Counted from the stretch's first letter, positions 48,735-61,645 are shown. The stretch: DNA of 64,000 nucleotides from Paulinella micropora (GCA_009731375.1 BJOX01000015.1:56718-120717); one strand, 5' to 3'. Numbers and translations are program-made. The notes: generated from the letters alone by a model not told the origin.

Positions 48735-49506
48735 TTGTCTGAAGTGTTTTCTGAAACCCACAATTACAATTCCTTTCATTACTTGTACTTTAACTCTTGC
48801 AAATCCTCGGTGTGCAAAATCACAAAAAACTCGGTTCTCTGCGGGTGGACTGCTTTTTGTTGGTACTCTTCCTCGTTCTTTGCCAAGACGAGGAAGAAAA
48901 TACACCTCTGCTGGCCTTTTCCACCATTTCTTCTCACTACACCCTGGAAGAAACGATGAAGAAAACACCAAACAACGCTTGCTTGTCGTCTTCGGTTCCT
49001 TGTCAGTCAAATTAGACAGACAAGTTTCCGAAGAAAACACCAATTCACTTCGGCATACTTCTCATTTGCTCAAGTGCATTGGCAAGAGATAAAAAATTTC
49101 TTCCGCAGAGTTTGTCTTTGCAGTGCAATTTCATGCTAATGCTCTTGTTCTTTCGGATCCTTGAAGCTTCGTTACTGGTTGGTTCCATTCTGCCCTGTCC
49201 AGAGGGACCAGGCAGAGTCCTCAGTGGTTCAACCACCCCTCAAACTGGGTGCGCAGCGCCGAAAAAAAAACCAAGTAGCTGTTTTTTTTCGGCGTTGCGC
49301 CATCCCTGGTGAAACTTGTTTGTCATTTGCTCAAGGGCATTGGCAAGAGATTACAAATTTCTTCTGCTGAGTTTTTCTTTGCAGTAAAATTTGATGCTAA
49401 TGCTCTTGTCATTCCGACCCTTGAAGCTTCGTTACTTGTTTGTTCCATTCTGCCCTGTCCAGAGGGATCAGCAGAGTGGAGCAACCACTCAAACTGGTTG
49501 CACAGT

Positions 49507-49579
<73 letters not shown>

Positions 49580-49872
49580 CATTTTGCAAGTGTTGAGGAG
49601 AAACGAGCCGACGACCTGAAGTCTACTTGGTTCGACAACTTCGCGACCAGCTTGAAGTTTCGGAACGTCGGAGTGCCGAACGTTGGGAGTGGCCCTACAA
49701 CAACGGCCTCTGGACTGTCTTCGGGATTTTGAAATCTCAGCGCCAGAACCCTCCCAGCATGGTGCTTCGCCAAGGCCAAGTCAATGCTTTTCCAGAGGAT
49801 TTGTTTGACGACGCGGTCGTTGCCTTGACCCAAGCTAACATGAGAAATCTTCAAACCAACAACGTTGATTGA
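48066..49872 (+). CDS. Unrecognised divergent multi-exon gene, damaged
   Basis: Exon ending KIKKAVC at 48179 with donor GCA|GTAAGT; intron to CAG at 48230. Next exon starts NFMGFDFEAWVKMFVPDRLY and continues QLRRR-type basic sequence (VIPIRSFDRRRKIRLQEIKT) to about 48595. Downstream frames change. A last stretch, WEWPYNNGLWTVFGILKSQR to QTNNVD and TGA at 49870-49872, is coding-like. Two near-identical 180-bp segments (49068-49255 and 49322-49498, each with an internal TTTGCAG acceptor) look like a duplicated exon. No family recognised; divergence from the methyltransferase gene and the shared intron motif suggest a functional pair. Confidence 0.4.
49499..49580. repeat. (TTG)n array
   Basis: About 27 units between the duplicated segment and the last coding stretch. 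Confidence 0.9.
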
Positions 49873-50014
49873 CGATTTTTTGATTATTCTGTCTCCAAGC
49901 AGTGCACCAGGATTCCGCTTTGTTTGCACCCGGACTTGTCAGTCGACACCCTGCCCGGCAATGAATCAGTTGTTTTTAAAGGTCTGAGAATGGAGGACCA
50001 TAACATTGCTGAAG

Positions 50015-50380
50015 CTATTGCTGTTCTTGTCTGTAGTTCTTCTTCCTCAGCAGGTAGACGTCTTTCTGTGTTCTGGTCACATCGATCTCTAATTTTCTTC
50101 TCCTTGCTTTCTTCTCGTCTTTGGTGAGATCTTTCCAGTTGCTTGGCTTCTCTGTCTTCTGTTCTGGTGTTCTGCTGCCTCTCGCTCTCGGTTGTGATGA
50201 GTCGTCTTTATCGTCACTTCCCTCTGGTGTGTCAATCTCATGCGGTTCTCTCGGTTCTGCCATCTCTTCTGCCTTTCTCATGCGATCTCTATCGTAACCG
50301 TACTTAAGCTTCGCTGCTTTGTGGTCTTTGAACGCATCATGGAACATATTCCCGAGAGTTGTGTTAATATATTGTACCAT
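50015..50380 (-). CDS. Charged 121-residue protein, unknown
   Basis: ATG 50380 (MVQYINTTLGNMFHDAFKDH), then Glu/Asp/Arg/Lys-rich sequence with PREPHEIDTPEGSDDKDDSS and a basic helical end; TAG at 50015. Codon structure looks genuine and there is no low-complexity origin. It may be an exon or a small gene of the same island. Confidence 0.4.
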   Translation of the reverse strand: MVQYINTTLGNMFHDAFKDHKAAKLKYGYDRDRMRKAEEMAEPREPHEIDTPEGSDDKDDSSQPRARGSRTPEQKTEKPSNWKDLTKDEKKARRRKLEIDVTRTQKDVYLLRKKNYRQEQQ

Positions 50381-50389
50381 ACGCGTCAC

Positions 50390-51300
50390 ATTCCTCTATC
50401 TGGTAATAACAATTTTGCAAATCTTTCTTGTTTCCGCTAAATACTGGCGTGTGAGACATCAGCTGTCTCATATTACTTGCATGGTGCCGAAAATCGCTTT
50501 CCCAGCGGCTCATAACCGTTGATTGGTAATTACCCGGTCACTCACGGACTTAACTTCGCTCGTAGCTTTTTACACACCGGTTTGCCGGAAGACTCCACCG
50601 GTAAGGAGACGCGATGCTCGATCATGGCAACACTTTAATTCGCAAGTAGAATAGCAGAACTGACAACTCAGAGGCAGTAGCGCAAACTGAATAAAAATGC
50701 GCAGTCATAACTGTAATTGTTACTAAATGATTATTGTCCAATTCTCAATTACCAATGATGTTCATTACGTCCGTTACACTTATTGCCACGGACTAGAACT
50801 ACGGTCATTCGACTATACGAATATTGTAAAATACTTTCCCACTTACTGTATAATATACAAGTATAACTACTAACGGTAAACGTAAATATTAATAACCATC
50901 CAACGTCAGCCATATGAGTGGCAAGTATTATTAATAATATTTTATTGTCGCCGCCGGTCCGGCCACACTTTTTAGGGAATACTTCTGTCCGGCTTGTCAC
51001 TAAAGTCTCATTTTATTTCGCCCCTCCTCCGCCGAAGAGGTGTGGGAGAGTGTGATACTGTTCCGGATCTTCATTAAACTACATTCATTGTCATGAACTG
51101 TACATTATTAAAATGTTTGTGTTAAAAAAGTGTTTGCTATTGTAAAATTTCTTTTCAATTATATATGATGAATACGCAATCACTCGGAAGCTCTTTAATC
51201 AGTTATTAATATTGTACTATGTACTAATAAACCTCGCGGGGATGAGCGATAAGTGGAAGTAAAAGAAAAGTGATATTAGTCTCTTAAGAGTTAGAACGAA
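50390..51300. other. A/T-rich unique region
   Basis: No gene recognised. Contains TTATTAATAATAT-type A/T blocks and a GC-rich GCCGCCGGTCCGGCCAC near 50950. Confidence 0.4.
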
Positions 51301-51304
51301 AAGT

Positions 51305-51326
51305 ACAGGTAGTAGTAGTAGTCGTG

Positions 51327-51380
<54 letters not shown>

Positions 51381-51401
51381 CTTACTACTAAGTAGTAGTA
51401 G

Positions 51402-51454
<53 letters not shown>
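51305..51454. repeat. (GTA)n array
   Basis: Pure array containing the inversion GTACTTACTACTAAGTAG near 51379. Confidence 0.9.
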
Positions 51455-51455
<1 letters not shown>

Positions 51456-51730
51456 CTGGTTACATTCAAGTGTCAAACTCAGTCATCGAATTCTAGTTAA
51501 GGGCCAGATTTCAGATTAGCGGTCAGATTTCAAATTAGTGTTCAGAATTCAAATTAGCTCAATTTAACGGCTATATTCGTCCGAAAATCCGTATAATTTT
51601 TGCGAAATGTTACCGTTAAATTGAACTAATTTGAATTCTGGCCGCTAACTTCATCTAAAATCTGACCGCTAATCTGAAATCTGACCCTTAACTCAAATTC
51701 GATGGCTGAGTTTGACACTCGAATGTACCC

Positions 51731-51731
<1 letters not shown>
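51455..51731. mobile_element. Foldback element 2
   Basis: Arms of about 110 bases: ACTGGTTACATTCAAGTGTC at the left and its imperfect inverse GACACTCGAATGTACCCAGT at the right. Centre 51564-51619 (TTAACGGCTATATTCGTCCG onwards) matches foldback 1. Both ends abut GTA arrays. Confidence 0.7.
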
Positions 51732-51773
<42 letters not shown>

Positions 51774-52079
51774 CTGCTGCTATTGAGATCCCACCTCTTC
51801 AAAACCTCTAAAAACGAATCCAGTGTGTAATGGGCGTCCGCAAAATACGGCCAACGACGGGGGTCTATGGCCACATCTTTACATCCATCCCGATTTCTAC
51901 GGTTGTTTGTCACAAATTCTCAAACCAACGCCCCAGCAAAAACACTTCACAGCGCGCCGTTATAGAATGTCGTATACTGTATCAGGCAACGGCACCCTGA
52001 TAACACAACATAAAGTCTGCATGACACATCGAACATACACTACATGCATAAATTACATACACATGCTTGCAAAACATAT

Positions 52080-52490
<411 letters not shown>

Positions 52491-52575
52491 CCGAAAGCTT
52501 TTTTCCATCCCCACTGCATGAGCTTGGTCGCGAGCCAGGCCCCAACAACATCTCGACACACTATCTGGACACTCA
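52491..52575 (-). CDS. Exon SVQIVCRDVVGAWLATK...
   Basis: Acceptor TGTTAG|TGAGTG, donor TTTCGG|GTGTGA, 85 nt. Reads SVQIVCRDVVGAWLATKLMQ then WGWKKAF, an amphipathic helical segment. Confidence 0.5.
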
Positions 52576-52599
52576 CTAACACACAGAAAAGACACAGAC

Positions 52600-52845
52600 A
52601 CACACATACACATACACACACACGCACATACACATGCACACACACACACACACAGCCATGCGCCGACTACCTCCCGACACAATGTCTGTACCATCACTAA
52701 CACACAGAAAAGACACACACACACACGCACACACACACACACACACAGCCATGCGCCGACTACCTCCCGACACAATGTCTGTACCATGACTAACACACAG
52801 AAAAGACACACAGACACACACACACACACATACACACACACACAC

Positions 52846-52891
<46 letters not shown>

Positions 52892-52966
52892 ACGCACACA
52901 GCCATGCGCCAACTACATCCCGACACAGTGTCAGCACCATCACTGACACATATCTCGACACTTGCC

Positions 52967-53035
<69 letters not shown>

Positions 53036-53065
53036 GCAGTGCCTGCATCATCACGCACCTCCCAC
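52600..53065. repeat. CA/CT arrays with four copies of the 52491-52575 exon start
   Basis: Minus-strand copies of TAG|TG...GTACAGACATTGTGTCGG with flanking acceptor at about 52655-52703, 52748-52796, 52902-52950 and a shorter one at 53031-53058. Confidence 0.8.
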
Positions 53066-53069
53066 GTGC

Positions 53070-53073
53070 CCTA

Positions 53074-53135
<62 letters not shown>

Positions 53136-53610
53136 CTCCTCCTGGCTTTCTTCTCGTTTCTTCTTTCTTCTTTCTTCTTTTTCTGCTTTCTTTCTTCTTC
53201 CTTCTTCTTTCTTCTTTTTTCTTCTTCCTTCTTCTTCTTCCTTCTTCTTCCTTCTTCCTTCTTCTTCTTGTTCTTCCTTCTTCTCCTTCTTCTTCTTCTT
53301 CTTGTTCTTCTTCTTCTTCTTCTTCTTCTTCTTCTTCTTCTTCTTCTTCTTCTTCTCCTCCTCCTCCTCCATCTTCTCCCCCTCCTCCCTCCTCCTTCCT
53401 CTTCTTCTTTCTTCTTTCTTCCTTTCTTCCTTTCTTCCTTTCTTTTCTTCTTTTCTTCTTTCTTCTTCTTCCCTCTTCTTCTTCTCCTCCTCCTCCTCCT
53501 CCTTCTTCTTCTTCTTCTTCTTCTTCTTCTTCTTCTTCTTCTTCTTCTTCTTCTTCTTCTTCTTCTTCTTCTTCTTCTTCTTCTTCTTCTTCTTCTTCTT
53601 CTTCTTCTAC
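53070..53610. repeat. CT and CTT/CTC pyrimidine arrays
   Basis: About 540 bases; no gene. Confidence 0.95.
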
Positions 53611-53702
53611 ACACCTCACATACACACATGCAACAGCACAACAACAACCCAACAAAACAAAAGAGAGCAACATAAAAAAAAAAAAAGAAGAAGAAGAAGA
53701 AG

Positions 53703-53744
<42 letters not shown>

Positions 53745-53799
53745 AGAGAGAGAGAGAGAGTGAGAGAGAGGGAGGGAGAGAAAGGGCGAGGAGGCTCAC

Positions 53800-53830
53800 G
53801 GTCTATGGCTTGACGCAGCGACTCCATTTC
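53800..53830 (-). CDS. Candidate 31-nt exon EMESLRQAID
   Basis: Acceptor TTGCTCAG|GAAATG, donor ATAGACC|GTGAGC. The leftover C joins TG of the next exon to give Leu in an open frame. Confidence 0.4.
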
Positions 53831-54058
53831 CTGAGCAACAGCCATACCAGTGGTACGCACATACATGCATACGTACAAACCATGTCAAACTTCTTAGTTC
53901 TTAACTACAGTGATCAATTACTTCCAAGCGCTCAGTTCTCAGCCAATTCTGGCATTGTTGCTGCTTGTGTAGTGGCTTGTTTGAAAGCGCTTGACACGAC
54001 CTTTCAAAGGAACTACTTTACACACCTCAAGCACCAAAATTCACTCATAAAGAAACGC

Positions 54059-54197
54059 TTAGGTCCGTTCTACACCACCCAGATTTCCGGGTTCTGGGCG
54101 TGAAAGTGGCACCACCACAGGCCAGGCTTTTCAGAAAGCAAACCCAGAAAGTGGCCCCAGAAACCCGGAATTCTGGGTGTAGTAGAACGCACCTTAG
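54059..54197. mobile_element. Foldback/MITE element 3
   Basis: TTAGGTCCGTTCTACACCAC...CCGGGTTCTGGG at the left and CCCAGAAACCCGG...TGTAGTAGAACGCACCTTAG at the right, arms of about 42 bases, short GC-rich interior. Confidence 0.7.
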
Positions 54198-54270
54198 GGT
54201 TATTGTTAACTGTACGTAAGGACTAGCAATTTCAGGCTTAGAAGAGGCGACCTTCTCTAGAGCTGCTTCA

Positions 54271-54388
54271 TCCTGTTCGTATTCGTCTTCGACCTAGAAG
54301 GCGAACACGATAAAATGTATAGTATTATATCCTGTTCGTATTCGTCTTCGACCTAGAAGGCGAACACGATAAAATGTATAGTACTATA
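54271..54388. repeat. 59-bp tandem duplication
   Basis: TCCTGTTCGTATTCGTCTTC at 54271 and 54330, one base different. Confidence 0.85.
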
Positions 54389-54394
54389 TATGTG

Positions 54395-54435
54395 GAGAAA
54401 AAAAAAAAAAAAAAGAAAAAAAAAGAAAAAAAGAA

Positions 54436-54472
<37 letters not shown>

Positions 54473-54529
54473 TAGAGAGAAAAGAGAGAGAAAGAGAAAA
54501 AGGGAGAGAGAGAGAGAAAGTGAGTGTGC

Positions 54530-54562
<33 letters not shown>

Positions 54563-54563
54563 C

Positions 54564-54627
<64 letters not shown>

Positions 54628-54770
54628 TGAGAGAGAGTGTGTTTGTGTGTGTGTGTGAGAGAGAGAGAGAGTAAGTGAATGAATGAGAGAGAGAGTGTGT
54701 GTGTGTGTGTGTGAGTGTGTGTGTGTGTGTGTGTGAGGGAGAGAGAGAGAGATAGAGATGGGTGGCTCTC
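54395..54770. repeat. A, GA and GT arrays
   Basis: Alternating (GA)n and (GT)n blocks. Confidence 0.9.
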
Positions 54771-54781
54771 TGGCATCAGAA

Positions 54782-55030
54782 CATACATACATACATACAT
54801 ACATACATACATACATCATTCACATGGGGACATTATCACGATTAGCAAGATAATTTAGACCGTGATCCGCGAAAAATTTGCCCACAACTTCGGGTACAGC
54901 GTTGAATCACATGAGTCGCCAAATTTTTCGCATTTCACGGTCTAAATTATCTTGCTAATCGTGATAATTGTCCCTATGTGAATGATTTATGTATGTATGT
55001 ATGTATGTATGTATGTGTATGTATGTATGT
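54782..55030. mobile_element. Foldback element 4 with satellite arms
   Basis: Arms of about 70 bases (CATCATTCACATGGGGACAT... and inverse ATGTGAATGAT) around a 38-base centre. Just outside, (ACAT)n on the left and (ATGT)n on the right extend the stem. Confidence 0.75.
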
Positions 55031-55069
55031 ATGTATGTATGTATGTATGTATGTTATGTATGTGTGTGA

Positions 55070-55207
55070 CCTCATCCTCGGACGCGGGCTCGGCCAGCTC
55101 GTTTTATGCATGCATGTATGTATGTATGTATGTATGTATGTATGCATGCATGTATGTATGTTATGTATGTGTGTGACGTCGTCCTCGGACGCGGGCTTGG
55201 CCAGTTC
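55070..55207. repeat. Two shards of the 55341-55406 exon 3' end
   Basis: On the minus strand GAGCTGGCCGAGCCCGCGTC then GAGGATGAG|GTCACAC, at about 55069-55102 and 55169-55204. Each keeps a GT donor. Confidence 0.75.
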
Positions 55208-55340
55208 GTATGTATCTTTATGTATGCATGTATGTATACATAACGATAGGATAGGAAGGCGTGTGTGTCTGTGTTTATGTTTGTTTTTATTGTATGTATG
55301 TATGTATGTATGTTAACATACACCTACATGTATGCTATAC

Positions 55341-55406
55341 CTCATCTTCAGACGCGGGCTCAGCCAGCTCGTTGTCTAGCTCGCTCCAAAACAGAACCAG
55401 ACCATC
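55341..55406 (-). CDS. Exon DGLVLFWSELDNELAEPASE
   Basis: Acceptor TTGATAG|GATGGT, donor GATGAG|GTATAG, 66 nt in phase 0. Acidic; no domain. Confidence 0.5.
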
Positions 55407-55409
55407 CTA

Positions 55410-55418
55410 TCAAGACAA

Positions 55419-55461
<43 letters not shown>

Positions 55462-55524
55462 CGTAGCCATGATTAGGCTTATTCTACACATATACATACA
55501 TACATACATATATACATACATACA

Positions 55525-55558
<34 letters not shown>

Positions 55559-55747
55559 CATTACATACATTACATACATAGATACATAGATACATAGATA
55601 CATAGAACCTTCATAAAAAGCTGGCCTGGTGTGNNNNNNNNNNNNNNNNNNNNNNNNNNNNNNNNNNNNNNNNNNNNNNNNNNNNNNNNNATTCTGTGTT
55701 TGTATGTATGTATGTATGTATGTATGTATGCATGCAGCGGCTGTATG

Positions 55748-55778
<31 letters not shown>

Positions 55779-55930
55779 TGTATGTATGTATGTATGTATG
55801 TACGTATGTATTCATGTATGTATGCATGTATGTATGTATGTAATGTACGTATGTATGTAATGTACGTATGTATGTATGTACGTATGTATGTATGCATGTC
55901 TGTATGTATGTATGTATGTATGTATCTATG
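55410..55930. repeat. AC, AT and ATGT arrays with a 57-N gap
   Basis: Gap 55634-55690. Confidence 0.9.
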
Positions 55931-55934
55931 TGAC

Positions 55935-55998
55935 TTGTCCTCTGCCCAGCTCGAACGGGGTGACGTCCTCTTCTTCCCCTTGCGTGTCCATAAACTGT
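55935..55998 (-). CDS. Exon QFMDTQGEEEDVTPFELGRG
   Basis: Acceptor TTGTGTAG|ACAGTT, donor GGACAA|GTCACA, 64 nt. Acidic; no domain. Confidence 0.45.
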
Positions 55999-56064
55999 CT
56001 ACACAATCCCCATGCCAATGACTATGTATAATATACAACATAAGTATATGGGGCACGCAAGACA

Positions 56065-56078
56065 AAAAAAAAAAAAAT

Positions 56079-56122
<44 letters not shown>

Positions 56123-56644
56123 AACGTGAAGATAAGATAAATGGATATGTTTNNNNNNNNNNCGCAACACACAGCGCGTAGAGGGAGAAGGAAGAAGGAA
56201 GAAGGAAGGAAGGAAGAAGGAAGGGAGAAGGAAGGGAGAAGGAAGGAGGAAGAAGGAAGAAGGAAGGAAGGAAGAAAGGAAGAAAGAAAGAAGGAAGGAA
56301 GCAAGGAAGGAAGCAAGGAAGGAAGGAAGGAAGGAGGGAAGGAAGGAAGGAAGGAAGAAAGAAAGAAAGAAAGAAATGAAGAAGGAAGGAACCCACAACG
56401 CATAGAGGGAGAAGGAAGGAAGAAAGAAGAAAGAAAAATATTATCGTAATGCCCCTGCACAAACATTCTAATTCAACAAACAAAGAAAGAAGAAGTAGGT
56501 TATTGATAGTAATTAAAGAAAGAATATTTCATCAAAAATAAGAAAGAACAAGGGATGAAGAAGACAGAGACAACAGATAGAAGAAGAAGAAGAAGAAGAA
56601 GGAGGAGGAGGAGGAGGAAGAAGGAGGAAGGAAGAAGGAAGAAG

Positions 56645-56676
<32 letters not shown>

Positions 56677-56890
56677 AAAATTGTAATTTCAGTTATTTTT
56701 GGTTCTCGATACAATAGTTCAAATATAAAAACAAACCCAAGCCAAGCCAAGAAGAAGATGAAGATGATGATGATGATGAAGAAGAAGAAGAAGAAGCAGA
56801 AGAAGAAGCAGAAGAAGAAGCAGAAGAAGAAGAAGAAGAAGAAGAAGAAGAAGAAGAAGAAGAAGAAGAAGAAGAAGGAGAAGAAGGAGA
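56065..56890. repeat. A run, GGAA, GAA and GAG arrays
   Basis: A run 56066-56121, gap 56153-56162, GGAA array 56180-56385 with the flank CACAACGCATAGAGGGAGAA repeated at both ends, (GAA)n 56580-56890. Confidence 0.9.
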
Positions 56891-57151
56891 AGAAGAGAGG
56901 ATAAGGGCTGGAGGTCTTTTGTTTGTTTGTTTGTTTGTTTGTTTAATAACAGTAAGCCAAGTTAAATAGAATTTTTTTTCTTCAGTTTGGGAGGTCAAAA
57001 TGACTTCGTTTTGAGTATTTTGTGGATTAGCAGGTCGATATAATAGTGGTTAAGTTGTGGCGGTCTGCTGTGGCCTGGTGGTGGATAGGCGAATGGTCCT
57101 CCATCCTTTTGCTATACTTATACCGTTGAATCACCTTCGTTGTACATACCA

Positions 57152-57222
57152 GCAGGTATAGTGTAGTGGTTAGCACCCTTGGTTGTGGTCCAAGTATCCG
57201 GAGTTCAAATCTCCGTGCCTGC
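57152..57222 (+). tRNA. tRNA-His (GTG)
   Basis: 71 nt folding as a complete cloverleaf: acceptor GCAGGTA/TGCCTGC (one G-T pair), D arm GTGT/GCAC, anticodon arm CTTGG-TTGTGGT-CCAAG with anticodon GTG at the loop centre, T arm CGGAG-TTCAAAT-CTCCG. No intron, no encoded CCA. A T run follows (57226-57235), the pol III terminator. Base -1 is A, so the histidine-specific extra G would be added after transcription, as is normal in eukaryotes. Confidence 0.93.
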
Positions 57223-57239
57223 ATCTTTTTTTTTTCTTT

Positions 57240-59035
57240 CTTCTTCTTTCCCCCCCCCCCCTCACTTTTTTTTTTAAATTTTAAATTACAGTAAGCAAGG
57301 TTTAATGAGAAAGAGACGAGAGAAATAAGTGGTTTTCTCTTACCTGGTTTGTAGCCTACAAATAAAACTATCAAGAAATATTTTGTAGCCTACAAATAAA
57401 ACTATCAAGAAATATTTTGTACAAGTGATGAAAAACACTCAAGGTTGCTGTGTATATATTTAGATAGCTATGATATGCTTTGTGCTAAGATATATCTGAT
57501 GCACTCAGGGAAGCCTCCCCTGTGAGCTTTTTCCTGGGTTGGCCGGGCCAGGACAAAAAACAGTGAAAATCGGGGAATTTCTTTGCATTTTTTCCAGTCA
57601 AGATGGTGTCCAAAAAGTAAAAACAAGCTTTCGTTTGTTAAGGGATCCTGACATAGAACAGTAAGGTTTCACAGATAGCTTCCTGCCGACATATAAAATA
57701 AAACCATAACTAAGAAATATAGTTAAAATCACATTAAATAATTTTTTTTAATTCGAATTTGTTTGAGTCAAAGGGAAAAAAGGAAGAAAAATCTGATCGT
57801 AAACTACTGTATCTTTTTCCAAACTGACTTCAGATTCTGAAAGATCATACTCGATATGAGTTAAAATAAAATTATTGTGAATTATAGACAATTTTGAATA
57901 TTAAATTTTCGCAATCATTGAATAAAACAGTACTTAAAACACAAAATTTTGAATTCGAATTTCAAATTTAAAATTAATTTTTTTTGCGATGTTTGGGAAC
58001 ATGATCGCATCGTGATATTTCTAGTAAAAAATTATTAAAATATTAAAAACTCATTACGCATATTTTGCATTAGTTTTACCAACGCTTAAAATGCTTAAAA
58101 AAACATATGTTTCCTTTTTCTGAGACAAGTCACTGACACATCGTTAGTCACTGATTCTGTACGAAACTCTACTCAACCTCACCTGGCTGGTTAGGTCTGG
58201 GGGGGAGGGGGGGGGGGAGCTATCAGACTGAGCACTTTAACGACTTGAAAATTTTGATACTTGAAAATATTAGTTGGACTTGAAGCTCTACTTCAAATAC
58301 TAGACCTTCATCTTCAAGTGTCACACCTCACCAACTCACAATCTACGTTCATCGTGTTTGTATTTTGCAACCAAAGTCTGCAAACAAGAAGAAATCTACG
58401 TAAATAAACGAAGTGACCTCTCTCCTATTTACTGGTATTTCACCTGCTCTCTGGAGTCAGGACTTTATGCAGCCATAGAGACTTCTATTAATAATAAGAG
58501 TTCGTTGTGTATTTATCCCTTGGGGTTGTATCCAAACTCACATTATCAAGAAATGGTCGGGCGCAGGCTCATTCGTATTCAAATTATCTTTGCCTAAGTA
58601 TATATTATCAGTAGCTATTGAGGGAGCGTAAAGCGATCGTGGAAGAGCATCCGTCACCGTAGGGTAAGTCGGAAGATCTGCTAAGGCCGGCTTAACTTGA
58701 GCAGGTTCAAGTGACTTGGCAACATGGCAGAAGAAGGGCCGCCGGCCTACAAAGCCCGGCGATATGCTTTTACGCAAGCACTGTTTTAATAAAATACTTG
58801 CCACTCGTAAAATTGAGTGGGAAGCAGAGATAGAATGGAAGAGTTAACTAAGAGGTGGAGTGTAAACAAAAGGGGGGGGGGTGGAAGAAAAGTTAAGAAA
58901 AGGAACAAAAGAAGAAAAACAGGTGAAGAGAAGTAGAACATGCAGAAAGGGAGAAAGAATTGTTACACTAATGAACGATCAGGCCAGGTGACCGTCGCGG
59001 TCTGACCAACGAGTCAAGACAGCCTCGCCTTATGC
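57240..59035. other. A/T-rich region without a recognised gene
   Basis: A 40-bp direct repeat (TTTGTAGCCTACAAATAAAA at about 57348 and 57382), long A/T-rich stretches, G run at 58200-58218. A leftward open frame at 58538-58804 resembles a mitochondrial presequence but lacks an ATG and splice support. Confidence 0.4.
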
Positions 59036-59260
59036 GTGCGCCTTCACCTTCCTGCCTTCACTCTCCCATTTGAGAGTCTTCTGCTAACGCAAGGGTCTCT
59101 TTTGAGCCTGATTACCTCGTTCGAAAATTGGGCGGCAGTGCTGCTCTTGCTGCTGCTGCTGCTGCCTTCTTGTTCTTCTGCCACCACCACCACCGCCGCC
59201 GCCGCCGCTCTTCCTCCTCCTCCTCCTTCTCCTCCTCCTCTTCTTCCTACTGTTTGAGCC

Positions 59261-59363
59261 TCAGGCTGTTTCGTTGTCGGTAGCTTGGACTTGCTTCCAA
59301 GGCACGAAGGTGCAGTCTGAGCCATCCGTGGTGTAGTTGCAGCTCTTGAAAGTTGTGTCGTCC
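59261..59363 (-). CDS. PADR1 exon c (terminal)
   Basis: Acceptor TCTGGCAG|GGACGA. With two bases from exon b, reads MDDTTFKSCNYTTDGSDCTF then VPWKQ, ending TGA. Supplies the last zinc Cys. A decayed copy is at 61207-61262. Confidence 0.55.
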
Positions 59364-59369
59364 CTGCCA

Positions 59370-61200
<1,831 letters not shown>

Positions 61201-61206
61201 GAGAGA

Positions 61207-61262
61207 TGCTTTATATCATAATCTGGTATAGTTGTAGCTCTAGCATGTTGTGATGTCCCTGG
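61207..61262 (-). repeat. Decayed copy of PADR1 exon c
   Basis: GCCAG|GGACATCACAAC...GAGCTACAACTATACCA parallels the start of 59261-59363 including its acceptor, but has in-frame stops. Confidence 0.6.
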
Positions 61263-61410
61263 CACATGCTCTAACACACAATTTCTGCTACTTCTACTAG
61301 AAATATATTCATGTGATCTGGGCAGGCTGGAGGGAGGGAGGGAGAGGGACAGGGAGAGGGACAGGGAGAGGGACAGGGAGAGAGACAGGGAGAGAGACAG
61401 GGAGAGAGAC

Positions 61411-61453
<43 letters not shown>

Positions 61454-61473
61454 ATATATCCAGGACACTTGAA

Positions 61474-61518
<45 letters not shown>

Positions 61519-61522
61519 GGAC

Positions 61523-61601
61523 ATATAGCCAGGACACTTGAAGTTCTTGCCGCTCACTTTCAATATGCCACCGCCACATTTAGGACAGCGAGGCAAGCAG
61601 C
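61523..61601 (-). CDS. PADR1 exon b (zinc ribbon)
   Basis: Acceptor TACGTAG|GCTGCT, donor CTATAT|GTCCTA, 79 nt. Reads [18 protein letters not shown], then NFKCPGYM. Partial copies at about 61451-61483, 61818-61872, 61919-61972, 62050-62075, 62300-62340 and 62398-62440. Confidence 0.6.
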
Positions 61602-61604
61602 CTA

Positions 61605-61645
61605 CGTATGTATGCATCGATGGATGGATGGATGGATGGATGGAT

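Larger units (their letters stand above)
52491..55998 (-). other. Minus-strand gene of acidic and helical exons
   Basis: Four exons with GT-AG edges and matching phases: 55935-55998, 55341-55406, 53800-53830 and 52491-52575, plus a partial exon before 55609 (TPGQLFMK, donor GAAG|GTTC) cut by a gap. They read acidic then helical sequence. No known domain. The last exon has four partial copies in the CA arrays that precede it on the minus strand. Confidence 0.5.

Noticed and set aside
48685-49092. Open frames downstream of the second exon of the rightward gene
   Set aside because: Three overlapping frames are equally open and none has a clear domain, so no exon was assigned there.
53882-54103. 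Rightward 73-residue frame starting MSNFLVLNYSDQ
   Set aside because: Its last third is the arm of foldback element 3 and it has no recognisable domain; too weak for a gene call.
57027-57374. Leftward frame overlapping the tRNA-His
   Set aside because: Runs antisense through the tRNA and a poly-T terminator; a shadow frame.
58538-58804. Leftward frame resembling a mitochondrial presequence
   Set aside because: No ATG (starts at GTG), no splice sites, no similarity I can name.
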